Shown one piece after another: positions 22,237 through 33,400 of a stretch of 64,000 bases of DNA. The position numbers and the translations under genes are program-made. Under the pieces are notes generated by a model. That model saw nothing but the letters and a program-made list of their open reading frames with translations. It did no database searches and was not told the DNA's origin. The DNA is taken from NCBI GenBank assembly GCA_030141605.1, contig JAQGDQ010000327.1:124001-188000 (forward strand). Direction: 5' to 3'. Position 1 is the first letter of the stretch; each line of letters opens with the position of its first letter. The stretch is from Tubiluchus corallicola. Lineage: Eukaryota > Priapulida > Priapulimorpha > Priapulimorphida > Tubiluchidae.

Positions 22237-23690
22237 TTAAATGCTGTTTTCTTTAACACTTTTCATTAAATAATCTTTTGTCCAAACTGGTTTTTCTCTT
22301 TTTCGTGGAGGTCTTGTTTTCCCAGTTCCTGCGTCATTTGCAATAATCTCTCCCACGTCCCGTTGCAATGCAGGCGTTGTTGCAGTCGTTGGAGGCGATG
22401 TATCTGGTGTTCTTGCTGTAGTTGTTAAATGCTGCGATGGAGCAAGTAGTTGTCTTTCCTCTGTTGGTATTTCATTCTCTGTGTTTCCAAAGTCACATAT
22501 TTCCTTTTTAATACCGTTCTGAACCTTCATACTTTTTGAAGAGGCTAATGTTTCTAGTGATGTTGTGTCCTTCACAACTAACTGTAATCATTGATCCGTT
22601 AACACCTGTAACTGTATATACCATTGGGCTATATTTTGAAGTGAATTTGTTTAATTTCTTTTGCATTACTAGCACTTTATCTCCACACCTAAATTGTAAT
22701 TTAGAAGACTGTTGGTTCATTTTGGTTTCCTTATCTTTTAGCCTTATTGCCTGATCTATCTTTACCGCTTATTGGAATTTTCTGGTTGTCCAGAGAATGT
22801 AATTTTTTTGACAGGTCTTCCAAATATCAATGATGCAGATGATACTCCTGTTGTTGGATATGGAGCATTCCTGTAATTTCTGAGATATTTATAGAGCTCC
22901 TGTTTCCAGTTTCTGCCAAGGATTTTGGCAGTAAAAGCAATTTTTCCAAGATTTTGCATGAGTCTTCCTGTTTCGCCATTTGTTTGAGGCCAAACAGGAG
23001 TGATTTTGCGGTGATGACAATCAACATGCAAACAATATTCTTGGAACTTTGTACTGTTAACTGGTGGTTCATTACCCGTGTGACACTTAAATGTAATGCC
23101 AAATGTGGAAAACACCTTGTCAGAAACTAGAATAACAACGTCTGCAGACGTGAAGCTGCAAATCTCAACAACTGGGTACCTTGAATAGTCACCTATGAAA
23201 ACGAGAGCATACTCTGCATTTGGAGTTGGTCCCCAATAATCAATGCTTATTTCCTGCCATGGTCCCGGTGGAAGGTCTGACATCTTTGGTGCTCATTTGG
23301 TAAACTTGCTCTGTGTGGTAGCCTGGCAAGCTAAACAGTTCTTCAGAAGTGCTTCAGCTTGTTTATCTATAAGGGGAAACCAGACGTTGACGCGTAGAAG
23401 TTGTTTGATGTTCGACAGACCTAAGTGTCCTTCGTGAGCAAGTGCCAGTACTCTAGTTTGACGATCAGCAATGATCACAATTTGGTGCTCCATAAAATTA
23501 GGTCGTTATCTGATGTGACAGTTAACTCGGCTCTGACATGTTTAATTTTTTTCACTGCAAATCCTTCCACACCCGAAGTAACAGCACTGTGGCAGTTCCT
23601 AGACTTGAGGCGCTGTGCTACTTCCTGTAAAACAGCTCTTCCAAAGTAGGGGCCTTCATTTCTTCCACGTGCATTGCTTTTGGTACACTA
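22237..23690 (-). pseudogene. Ty3/Gypsy integrase and pol C-terminus
   Basis: Order on the minus strand: linker (VPKAMHVEEMKAPTLEE, about 23690-23640), zinc-binding domain 23293-23493 (LALAHEGHLGLSNIKQLLRV, C-x2-C in NCLACQ), catalytic core 22762-23283 (WQEISIDYWGPTPN with the first Asp; HRKITPVWPQTNGETGRLMQ with the last Glu), barrel 22508-22720 (FRCGDKVLVMQKKLNKFTSK) and a Pro/Thr-rich tail 22237-22575. The middle catalytic Asp region (VFSTFGITFKCHTGNEPP) has lost its usual Asp-Asn-Gly. At least three frame changes. Reverse transcriptase of the probable same copy lies 3.2 kb upstream. Confidence 0.85.
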
Positions 23691-24682
23691 TGTAATTTGC
23701 CAGAATTTGGCATTTAGCATATTTAGAACTGTGATTACGGTTAAAGCAACGCTTTCGTACAGTCCAGATATGCTTTGGTGCATTTTGGGCACTATCGGAA
23801 TTTACAGCCAAATGGATACTTGAGACAGTTTGCTTAATCCGTTTATGATGTTACTACTGTTCACGTGGAAGGGTGGACTGAATCTCACCACATAAATTTA
23901 CCTGATGCCAGCCTGAGGAAGCTAAACCATTCTCGATGGTACCTCACCTACCTCAACTACTGAACAGTGCAGACTTCGTTTCCAGTGACGTCACCAATGA
24001 CTCATGTGGCATTCCAAAGTGTTAATGGGCAGTGAACCATCTCAGTGTGGACAGGTTTTTTTTCGGTGCACCACCCGGGGAAAGGCTAATTAGTGAGTGC
24101 TTAGTGTATTAGATATTGATTTGTTTATCTTTAGTTTGATTTTGCCTCGTATTTATTTTTGTTGCATGTCTGGTAAACAACACTATGTTTATGAAGTTTT
24201 GCAACAATTTGAAAATTTGTTGTTTAAAGTTATAACATTATATAGGTTTATTTTATTCAAAAATAGCTACGCTCTAATGATTAAGTATAGTCTTGTTGTC
24301 TGAGAGACTGCCTTTGAAAGTATTTTTAATTTTAAACCAAAAGGGAGTGCGGCATTCTGATTGATTTTTGAAAATATCCTTTTGATCATCGCAAATTTGT
24401 TTCATTAAAGGAGGAATATCACCAAAATTAAGTTGAGCTTGAATAACTCGCGATTATTTTGCGAATACAAATACGAACCTCATTCTTCACGAAAATTTCA
24501 TGTTTAAGAATCCTTAGCAAAAGTTCGGGTGAAATTGTACACAAAACGAACATTTGACTAGGCCGCCAGCATGGACCTGCGCCCGCGCCTCTGGTGGCGA
24601 AAATTGCCCTCACTGGTTTGAGTATTTGTTTACATCGACAAGTAGCGCCAGCATACAGTACTTTTACGCAGTTTATAACTAG
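23691..24682. other. Interval inside the split Gypsy element
   Basis: No reverse transcriptase or RNase H is readable where a continuous Gypsy element should have them. No other feature until the transmembrane frame on the plus strand. Confidence 0.4.
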
Positions 24683-24983
24683 TGGCAGTATCACGGTAAA
24701 GATTAGCTTATTGTGGATTGTATGCGTGATTTGCTTGGTTTCGGTCATCGTCATTGTTCTTATTGGAAAACAGCGATGGAATGTGTTACACTATGATTCA
24801 GCAGTTGGACGGGATGCAGCAGTCAGACCGAAAGTGCAGGAATTACGAAAACTTATAGTTTCCAATGTGCAACAGAAAATTATTGAAGCAATGAAAGCAC
24901 AATCTAAAAAAGCTGGATTCACGCCTACAAATTGTGTGATAATTCCTTGGCTGTTTGCTTTGAAACGCGAGTTTAGAACATGA
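24683..24983 (+). CDS. Candidate last exon of a single-pass membrane protein
   Basis: Open frame preceded by a reasonable acceptor (TACTTTTACGCAG). It encodes FITSGSITVKISLLWIVCVI, continuing to a 23-residue transmembrane helix, then a basic stop-transfer GKQR and a 65-residue tail (RPKVQELRKLIVSNVQQKII, EAMKAQSKKAGF) ending CVIIPWLFALKREFRT. The frame is also open back to about 24557 but has no ATG, so it must be spliced to upstream exons or be a relic. AATAAA at about 25131 lies 150 bp past the stop. No family recognised. It sits between two halves of a Gypsy element, in the opposite orientation. Confidence 0.4.
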
Positions 24984-26285
24984 TGAACTCTAGTGTTAAA
25001 AATATTGTGCTTACACTTCGGAGAGATTCAGTCAGATGCAATTTTTTGTAGTGTCTTTTTTGCTTGATTTTAAGCCCAAGTGCATAGTTTATCGATGCAG
25101 TTTAGTCATTTCGAGATTTGTATCCATTTCAATAAAAATATCACAATTACATTATGTAATGAATTTTTGTGCTAAAACGTTATTTTTGATGCTTTTTCCT
25201 GAATTTTGAATATTAACTAAAGAAAAAACATTGTAAAATATAAACTGACAACTGCAAATTATTAACCCTTACACCATAAACAATGACTTCAGTATATTTG
25301 GTAATTTGTGCAGCACAAAGAGCATTGTACTAAATTATTTTTGTACTACATATACTTTTTTCAACTTTGTAATAGAATGAGTGTTAGAATAACCTTGTTT
25401 GAAACAACACAATAAATAATTATTTTGTCATCGAACCACGTTATAGCGTTAGTTTTTTATTTTGTAAAAGTGGATAATAATTATATTAATAATAAATGTA
25501 TTATTATGATTAATTTTTATTTCAGTCCTATTGACTACAAGAATTTTATCTAATCCTAATATTTTAATAACACTGCTGTGTAAAAATAAACACAACATGT
25601 TGTTATCATGTAAAAACAAAAGCTAATGAACAACGGTTAAAGTTCTGGTTGATATTAAAAGTCTTACTGATTTAACTAACTGAAACACGACAAAGTTAAA
25701 AATGTTCATATATGTTTAATCAATAAGACTACAGCTAATATGTTATAGTCTCTGTGTCCATGGGGTCCACATATTTCTTGTCAAGGCTGATAAAATGAAG
25801 CTGTCACTAAAAATTGTCACACTGACATTATAATCATGCTTCAGTGAGTTTCTCAGCGTTTACAAATTCATTAATTCTTGTAGCAGAATGAAGTTACTTT
25901 ATCGGACTTGTTTTACAAAAAAAAGAACTTTTGTTACCGAGGCCCACACTTTTGCAGATTGTATTGCTGACGATGTTTTCAATCAATGCCCCAAGAATTT
26001 TCACAGTATTATGTAGGCCAGTCTACTTTTGTGCAATGATTGTTTACACATCTATTAGAATATACAATTATGGACTTGTAATTTTCGACGGTAGTAAAAT
26101 ATATCGCTTTTGCACAATTTGATGAAAACATGTGAATGAGGGCAACGACAATTGTTTCTATCACATGGCTGCTACCTATCCAACTCAGGGTCAAATGCTG
26201 TAATGTAGTAATAACAGCTTTATTTTTAGAGTAAAATTATTAGTTTGTGGTATAGTGGTAGTACGTGTGTGAGCTGTTTATGAAC
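24984..26285. other. Gene-free tract after the membrane-protein frame
   Basis: Two AATAAA signals (about 25131 and 25411) could end the plus-strand transcript. The rest is AT-rich. Near 26245 TGGTATAGTGGTAGTAC resembles a tRNA A box, but no convincing B box or cloverleaf follows. Confidence 0.4.
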
Positions 26286-26350
26286 GTTTGAGTAATGGCA
26301 AAGCTATCAAGACTTTGTTTGCGAAATAACACTTATTAAACAACGTCACA
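26286..26350 (+). repeat. 65-bp segment shared with 51815-51880, copy 1
   Basis: ATGGCAAAGCTATCAAGACT, TTGTTTGCGAAATAACAC, TATTAAACAACGTCAC aligns with ATGGCAAACTACCAAGACTT and following bases at the other site. Probably a piece of an LTR or other dispersed repeat. Confidence 0.45.
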
Positions 26351-26849
26351 ATATAATAAATGTATAGCAATGCCAAGGCCCCTGATCTACGAGAGACGTC
26401 CTGTGCGTGAGTGTCAAGTCTGACCAACCTCTTCCGCTAACTGGTGTCCCGGCATATATATCAGCTGCGTGCGCAGTCTGACAAGTGGGTCAGTTCTTCG
26501 CCCACGTCGTCACGTGACACCTGCTCCTTAAGCTCTCCTTATTTGGCTTGGCTTCACGACTAGTCTTCTTAGCATAATTATTTGACATTTAACATATTTT
26601 ACCAGGTTCTCTTTACTGTTAGCCTAGTTGTGTACGACTGTACCACGGGTACACTCTGCTACGTCATCAGCAGAGCTGCTCTAGTTCAATTTTTTTATCG
26701 CGAGAGGCATAAGTGCAGCTCCATGGCATTTCCCGCGAGATACAAACAAGTTAATTACTCATTGATCAGACAGCGTACTGCTGAAAAAAATTCGCCAAGT
26801 TGTTCCCGGGGAAGACAACTATAAAATATATTTAACTTGATTTTCATGA
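26351..26849. other. No gene seen
   Basis: GC-richer patch near 26390-26540 containing a CACGTG E-box. No open frame I trust. The CCCCCTTTAAC at about 26857 reads as a purine run on the minus strand but lies inside the Gypsy remnant. Confidence 0.35.
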
Positions 26850-27970
26850 TGTTCCCCCTTTAACTTTAGACAGGTCTGGTGACAGACCTTTGCCTGACCA
26901 TTTGAAATCTGTTAAACTGGCATTTTTCACGCCTTGTTCTGGCGTGTGAGACCTTTTTCTGCTAATCTTGCAAAAAGTTGTTCCAGATTTTTATCATGTG
27001 TTTGTTGGACAGTCGCATGCATAATCATATCATTCGTGACATTTTTAGTGCCAGGTATTCCTTGAATCTGTTCAATCACTTTTTGAAATAACTTTGGTGC
27101 ACCTGACATGCCATAAATTAGCCGTTTAAATCTAAATACTCTTAAGTGAGTGGAGAATGTCTCTTGATTCAGAACTGAGCTTAATTTGGTGGAATTCTTC
27201 ACGCATATCGATAGTAGAGAATAATTGGGATCCATTAAGGTTATGTATGAGATCATGAAGTGTAGGTCCCGGATAGCGTTCGCGAATCACAGCCTTGTTA
27301 GCAAGTCACATGTCAACACAAAGACGGATGTTAGTGAAAACTTTTGGTGAAATCCATGGTTTTGGCTTATTAACTCTTTCTATTGATGTCGAGTTTTTCT
27401 AACCGTTGTAGTTCATCTTTCACCTTTTTCCATAAGTGAAACGGGATGCGCCTATGCCGTTGTCTACTGTCTTAACTGTGGGGTCAATGTTGATTACTCC
27501 TTGGTAGCACTTTAGCTTGCCCATGCTGTCAAAGTGTTGAGGGTACCATGTTATAAGATGATTAGCATAGTCTTTAGCAGTATTTACATTAGCACACATC
27601 TTTATTAGCTCTTTGTTGCTGTAGTGTACGAAAGTAAACAACCCGAGTCTACTGAGTCCACCACTACCAGCTGTGTTTCTCTTACGCGACCTCGCGTCTC
27701 TAGTGTAGTGTGCAAGGTGCCTAATGTTTTTAGTGCAGTATCGGAGTTGTACGAGAATATTGATGTCGAGCTAGTCTTGTTTGTCTTTGTGAGTTTTGGC
27801 TCCCCCAATGCACAATATGTTTTTGAACCAATAATGCTGAGACTAGCACCTCATCAATAAGAAATTTAACTGGTTTATCTGCCACTTTCACTGTAGCATG
27901 TGGCAAACCATTGGAGGCACAGTCTTGTAAAAGCATGCTGTTCTTCAATTTCTGAATCCGACAACACACT
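26850..27970 (-). pseudogene. Ty3/Gypsy protease and reverse transcriptase fragments
   Basis: Minus-strand order: protease start (PHATVKVADKPVKFLID, about 27905-27850), whose active-site loop is destroyed by a frameshift straight after the catalytic Asp; protease C-half 27605-27808 (MGEPKLTKTNKTSSTSIFSY); pre-RT linker 27420-27641 (YPQHFDSMGKLKCYQGVINI, DPTVK); palm 26927-27256 (FRFKRLIYGMSGAPKLFQKV, IEQIQGIPGTKN). The catalytic pair reads VTNDMIMH, the first Asp replaced by Asn. The 3' side decays through SPDLSKVKG near 26870. The fingers between 27256 and 27420 are scrambled. Confidence 0.8.
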
Positions 27971-28007
27971 AACCTGCACGTTGTGCACTTATCACTTTTT
28001 CTTTTTT

Positions 28008-29346
28008 CTGATCGTATAGTATTTAAGTGATTTGTTATCTATATAGATTGTATAATAATTTAATCGATTCGCTTTTTACTTATTGATTGCTACAAGGTGA
28101 ATTTATCACCCGACTCCGAGGGCTTTAGATGAGTCTATCGGGCAATAATTTTGTCCCTCAAGACTGACACTTCGACCTCGCGTTGTGAGTAAGGTCTTTT
28201 TCCTTAAAGCTATCTAGCGTTGCTTCCGCAATTGAGCTTCAGTTAATTAATGCAATGCGAATCTACAGGATCGTATGTCGGATTTATTGTTGCTTAACTT
28301 TGAACACTTTAAAGCATACATGAACTCATTAGTTACATGTCAAAGTGAATCAGCTTTATTGGTTTACAGAGTTTACTTCTATCTAGGTAGCTGCACAAGA
28401 TTTGTCCTTACACGCTTGTGGGCGTTTACAACTAATGTATAGCTCCAAGAAGATACTCAAGCAATTCACTTAACAACTATCCAATGTCGCACTTAAGGTG
28501 CTTAATACAATACAATGTGAACTACAGTTATGCAGAGTTACTCTCAGTTACAAATGCGTTAAGATTACTTAACTCGGTGGAATGACCACAATGCAGCTCG
28601 TACACTTGGTCAACTCCAATGGTATTGTGAGACTTTCGTTGATCCAGTGCCCAGTCGATTTGTTGAGGACGTAGAACTTTCCACGCTGGTGTCAAACGAT
28701 ATGGTCTCAGCTCCCTGTCAGATCCTCTGTGTCGCCTCTCTCTGGCTCCTGACTCGCTCCTGACTCTCAATGACCGCTGACTCCTGACTCTCAATGACCG
28801 CTGACTAACGCCTCGTGTTCCCAACTCAGAGCTTATATCCCGAAGAGCTTGGCCTTGCGAAATTCGCGCCAAACGCAATCAGGCGACAGGTGATATCCCT
28901 GGAATACCCTGGTATCCCCTGCCGGGCGATTTATGGTCGGCAAGGTGGCCTTCGAGTTTTTCTGCTCCTTGGGAAAGATCCCAATTATCGGCGATTCTTC
29001 AGAACCTCTTCGCTTGGCGTCTTCGAGCGCCGATACAAGCTTGGCGTCTTCAAGCGCCGATACCAGCTTGGCGTCGGCCATAAAATTCTCTTCCAAAGAA
29101 ATTTGCCTATTGCGACTTTTTTGTTAATTAAGTGCAACTCTGCATAAGGCTATAAAGAACGATTATGTCCTCACTGAACAGATGCCTGTTTACTCTCAGC
29201 AAACGATAAAAAAACACCTCTGTGGAATAATTTGCTTCTCATTAAATCCGTGCTTACCAGCTGGATGAGTTCCTCTATTAATCAATAAATTTATCTTATC
29301 AAATCATCAAATCAGGGAGGCATACATTTTATCTCCAAATTATCGA
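28008..29346. repeat. Solo-LTR-like 1.3-kb repeat, copy 1
   Basis: Bounded by TGATCGTATAGTA and AATTTATTCACGACA, so TG...CA in either orientation. It matches 56508-57985 through its length: GATGAGTCTATCGGGCAATA-type block, TTTGTCCCTC, CTTCGACCTCGCGTTGTGA, CGCACTTAAGGTGCT, AACTCGGTGGAATGACCA, CAATAAATTTATC. It interrupts the Gypsy element between its Gag zinc knuckle and its protease. It contains two short tandem duplications (about 28755-28805 and 29008-29070). No protein. LTR nature is inferred; no clean target duplication is visible. Confidence 0.55.
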
Positions 29347-29355
29347 TTCATAAAT

Positions 29356-29775
29356 TTATTCACGACACACTGCACTGTTGTTCTTTTCTGTTTGTGAGCG
29401 TTTATTTGGTTGTTTAGTTCTTCTTTTGCGTACTTTTGTAAAATGTCCTTGTTTGCCGCATTTGTAACATTTTACTTCTCTGGCTGGACATTTTTTCATC
29501 ACTTCATTGTGGGGCAAACCGCCCTCCACAGTGGTTTCACTTTTCTTTTGTGCAATTCGCACACTGTGATGTTCATTGTTCTGTGACAACTCGTTTTGGG
29601 GTCTTCTGTTCACATGGTTCATTTCTGTGGTAGCGCCAGGTAAGCTACGTTCTTTCAGATCAACAGTTGGGCTTCGGACGCTTCAAGGGACCGTGCTTCT
29701 TTTAAGATTTCAGTTAGTGTCTATGTGGGGTTCTTTAGTTGCAGTGTTCGCTAAATCTGCGTCACAATTGAATGG
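29356..29775 (-). pseudogene. Ty3/Gypsy Gag C-terminus with damaged zinc knuckle
   Basis: Upstream scrap (about 29770-29640) has ILKEARSLEASEAQ, a Gag helix. The frame 29356-29622 carries REVKCYKCGKQGHFTKVRKR, a C-x2-C-x4-H knuckle whose last cysteine position is lost, then a basic tail. It is the upstream end of the same minus-strand Gypsy element as the protease, from which it is separated by the solo-LTR-like repeat. Confidence 0.75.
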
Positions 29776-29964
29776 CTGTATTTGCATAGTTTGACTGCAG
29801 CTAAATGATGTTACACTTACAGAGTTGTTTTTCGTAGGACTACTATGTGAGAATCATTGATTTCTACCTTTGCAATTTTTACTCTGTTTATCTGGCTAGC
29901 ATTACTTTGGTTCACATCCGATCATTGTCGCCAAAAGTAGTAGATACAAACGACTAAAACCAAT
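29776..29964. other. No feature seen
   Basis: Short tract; possibly upstream Gypsy gag, unreadable. Confidence 0.3.
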
Positions 29965-30057
29965 ATAATTAATTAATGTACAAAACACTTTAATGCGGGA
30001 AGCCAATACCCCCAAAAACTTCGGTGTATGGCAATGCACAAGTGACAACCCAGAATC
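29965..30057 (+). repeat. 90-bp segment shared with 21715-21803, copy 2
   Basis: ATATAATTAATTAATGTACA, AAAACACTTTAATGCGGGAA and ACTTCGGTGTATGGCAATGC, ACAACCCAGAAT. On the plus strand it lies left of a LINE fragment, whereas copy 1 lies right of one. Confidence 0.6.
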
Positions 30058-30650
30058 TGATTGCTAACATTTGCCAATAAAGACTATGCAAAGCGTTGTT
30101 GCACTGTCATATTTTGTGACACCTGTTGCAACTTTGGCAGCCCAGTATTGTACCATTTGCATTGGCTTCCAGGTGCACTCTGGGAGTCCAAAAAACAATG
30201 AGTTTGCATAATCAAAGTTTGATAAAACAAGCGAAGACATGATGCATTGCATAGAATCCTTAATTGCATAAAATACTTTCTTAATTTTGTAATTCGATGT
30301 AAGTTACCCGTTGCCTTTTCACACTTAGAATGTACATGGGCTTTAAAATTTGAATAACCATACAACTTTGCTGATCTTTCAGGTTTTATAAAAAATAAGG
30401 GTCCCAGAATGCTCAGTTGTGGTACAGAATAATCGAAGACTGTTGGATAAGATAATGCAGTATTAACATGAACTTGAAAAGACCTGTTATCCACTTTCGC
30501 ACAGTGCCAAAGAGCCAAGTCTCCTTTGAAGTACATTGCGTAAGATTTTATGGTTTACCGTGTTGAATGCGACTGTCACGTGCAAAGCAATCACAGATGT
30601 GACTTTTCCCTGTTGCATACCTTGCATCAGTCAGTCTTAATAAAGTAGTT
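30058..30650 (-). pseudogene. CR1/L2-like LINE reverse transcriptase fragment
   Basis: Minus strand: VTSVIALHVTVAFNTVNHKI (motif with Asp changed; about 30610), then FQVHVNTALSYPTVFDYSVP and ILGPLFFIKPE. The segment holding the catalytic Y-x-D-D is deleted; SAKLYGYSNFKAHVHSKCEK follows directly. SSLVLSNFDYANSLFFGLPE, MQMVQYWAAKVATGVTKYDS ends it at about 30064. The 3' end overlaps the family seen at 21600-21690 (AAGACTATGCAAAGC, TCATATTTTGTGACA), so the two are copies of one family. Confidence 0.75.
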
Positions 30651-30840
30651 TCCGCTGAGTAATTTGCTCGATAGTAATTGCGGTTAGAGTGTGAACAGGA
30701 CTCAAATTGTGGGTCTAGCAGTGCAGTTAGTTCAGTCTCAGAAAAGGTTAACCCTCCCCCGTCGAAGTGCAGTCTTCACCATAAAAAAGGTTACTGAATG
30801 GATTCACAGTTCTGACATGGCTCAAGGAATGACGTAAACA

Positions 30841-31570
30841 GTGGAACCAAAGCAGGCTTATGCAACATTGGCGACTAATGATAAATATGCAATCGGAGCG
30901 CTTGTAACTCTGGTAACTCGATCATTGCTAAAGAAGATTAATGATTGGAACTGCATTAAAGCCCATGAACATGAAAAACGTCGGGAATTTTCAGACCTAA
31001 TTATTGGCTGTTTAGAAACTCTTAAATCAATGAACAATTTATGCGAAATTAAGGCTCAAGCCAGTCTTGTTCAAGTAGTCAGAAGACTGCCCTTTAGATT
31101 TCAAGAAAAATGGAGAGATACTGTAAACAAAATTGCTGAATCAGCGGAGAGAAACCCAGATATCTTTAACCTAGTTGATTTCGTTAAAGATGCGGCATAC
31201 CGTGTAAACCATCCACTCTTTGGTGACATGTTTGAAAGTAGGGAAAGACGGGGTAACACGGCCAAGATTTTTGCTGCAGCAATTAAATCTCTGGTAAAAA
31301 CTCCAAACCTTGGCAATGTTGGTGAGGCGTAATATGGCTGCCAAAAATGCAAAAGGAAGCAATTCCGTAAAAAAATTGCCCTTTTTGTAAGTCACATGAT
31401 CATTTTTTGGCATCTCAGTGTAATAAATTTAAAGCCTTGGGAGAAGAAGAAAGACTGAAATGTGTTAGAAGAGAACGATTGTGTTTCAATTGCCTTATTA
31501 AAGGGCGTCATTTTGCCACAAACGTGGATGCGATCTCGGTGGGTGTGGCGTAAACATTCCACTTTGCTGC
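30841..31570 (+). pseudogene. BEL-1 Gag fragment with zinc fingers (BEL/Pao)
   Basis: Frame 30841-31332 has FSDLIIGCLETLKSMNNLCE, LVQVVRRLPFRFQEKWRDTV and VDFVKDAAYRVNHPLFGDMF, the BEL-type Gag helical region. After a frameshift near 31330 it continues CKSHDHFLASQCNKFKALGE, RLKCVRRERLCFNCLIKGRH F, two Cys/His knuckles. Cysteine spacing in the second knuckle is broken before its last Cys. The 5' part of gag and the LTR are not visible upstream. Confidence 0.8.
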
Positions 31571-31699
31571 ATAATGCCATGAATAGCTGGATGGCTTCAC
31601 GAGAAGAGAACAGATGTGGTCAAGTTGATGCGGAAATAGAGGCAACAACTTAGATGCGCGTTTGTAAGCAAACTGATGCGCCAATGTAGACAGCAAGGA

Positions 31700-32150
31700 A
31701 GCCAAGAAGATCGCGCTTCCAGTGGTAGTTGTTCAAGTCCAGGTTAAGGGGAGAAGTCCAGTTACAACGCTAGCACATTTAGACCCCAGCTCCACTAATA
31801 CATTTTATTCCCGGGCGCTGTATGATTCTCAGGCAACTAAGGGAAGAATAGATGTACTCGTGTTAACTACAATGCAGAAAAAGTGTGCAAGGCTTGATAC
31901 AACAGTGACATGCTTCACTGTAACTGATGTCACTGGATATGATAATTTTCTGCCGTGCGTGTTTGTGAGACCAGCATTGATGTTAGACACTCAAGGCCTA
32001 GCTACTAAGCGTGATATTGAAAATTGGGACCACTTAAAGGGTCTGGAGTCGTACTTGGCTGACTGCAAGACGAAAGGAGATCTAGAGATTGGACAAGGTG
32101 TTATAGACGCACTTATTCCCTTTGAAGTTAAAAGTGGATGAAGGAATGCA
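31700..32150 (+). pseudogene. BEL-1 protease
   Basis: VVVQVQVKGRSPVTTLAHLD, PSSTNTFYSRAL: the aspartic protease active site, with the glycine of the D-S/T-G motif apparently lost. Downstream LVLTTMQKKCARLDTTVTCF, FLPCVFVRPALML, NWDHLKGLE and DLEIGQGVIDALIPFEVKSG follow the usual BEL protease order, including the I-G-Q-D-x-x-x-A-L-I/L-P pattern with Asp changed to Gly. Confidence 0.75.
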
Positions 32151-33400
32151 CCGTACGCGCTGTTAAATCAAGATTAGGATGGTCATTAAATGGCCTACAG
32201 TGGGAGCACAAATAATTTTGCAACAATGGTGAGCCACAATTACAGCTTACATGTGAATCAGTCAGCTAATCAAGAAGACATACTATATAAACCAGTGGAA
32301 AATTCTGAATGATCGAAGCCAATCTGGATGAATATAAAAATGTCACGTAACGATATGAGGGCTATTAACGCAGAGCTCAATAACGCATCGCGATGGACAT
32401 TATGAATAGGAGATTCCTGTGGAAAGTATGCGTAACGATTTACACAATAGTTACGATATGGCACTTCAACGGATGAACGGGTAAAAAACAAGACTTGGTA
32501 AAAAAACCCTGCTGCACACTAAATATGTCGATGCCATGAATGACTTATCGCATGAAAAATATGCTGAGGTAGTCAATAAAGAATGTGATGAGGTGGACGG
32601 ACGCATGATACGGTACTGCCACACGTCCCGGTGTTCAACGAGAATAAGCCTGAAAAAACACGACCAATGTTTTATTTTGCGGCCACCTGCGATGGAGAAT
32701 CACCTAATTCTCTTATATTGAAAGGCCCAGATCTCGCGAACAGGCGTGTTGCTTCGTTTTGGGCAGAAGCCAGTGGCTGTGATGGCAGATATTTGCGAAA
32801 TGTTCCATCAAGTGTTTGTGGCACCCAAAAACAGAGACCTACTTCGTTTTTGTGGTGGTCAAAAAGCTTTAGATCAGCATTTGCAAACGTTTAGAATGAC
32901 TGTTCATGTATTCGGTTGAGTATGGTCGCCGAGCGTGGCTTCATTTGCAGTTAACAGAACGACGCTTGACAATGCCAGTTATTTTAATTCAGATGTAGCA
33001 GACACCCTTTCTGAACAATTTCTACATTGATGATTGTCTCAAGTCTTTGGACACAGTTGACAAAGCCATAGAACTCATCCAACAATTACGTGAACTTTCA
33101 ACCAGCGATGGATTTTGTTTTAATAAGTGGATGAACAATGATCGAAGAGTAATTGCCACTGTTCCAACAGATCACAGAGGAAGGGCTGTAAAAAACCTAA
33201 ATCTAGACCATGATTTGTTGCCTGATGAGAAAGCACTCGGAGTGAAATGCGAAGAGGAGACTGACAAATTTGGAGTGAAGGTCAAGGATAAAACAAAAAC
33301 CACGTGCCAACCGTGGCCTCCTAAGTTCTCTAGCTCTAATCTACGATCAAACGGGAATGGTAAATCTACATGTAGTACAAGATAAGTTATTATTTCAAGA
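32151..33400 (+). pseudogene. BEL-1 reverse transcriptase
   Basis: Fragments in order: SYDMALQRMNG and YVDAMNDLSHEKYAEVV, then FNENKPEKTRPMFYFAATCD, SLILKGPDLANR, FLWWSKSFRSAFANV. From 33025 a frame reads FYIDDCLKSLDTVDKAIELI with the catalytic Y-I-D-D intact, and RRVIATVPTDHRGRAVKNLN, LDHDLLPDEKALGVK. Frameshifts occur near 32700, 32900 and 33020. The first catalytic Asp (palm, usually followed by I-x-x-M-F/Y) is lost in the RYLRNVPSSV segment. Confidence 0.8.

Noticed and set aside
26245-26310. tRNA-like A box (TGGTATAGTGGTAGTAC)
   Set aside because: No matching B box (GTTTGAGTA is a poor substitute), no acceptor stem and no cloverleaf.
28528-29147. Arg/Ser-rich and other frames within the solo-LTR-like repeat
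   Set aside because: They arise from short tandem duplications and are not shared by the copy at 56508-57985.
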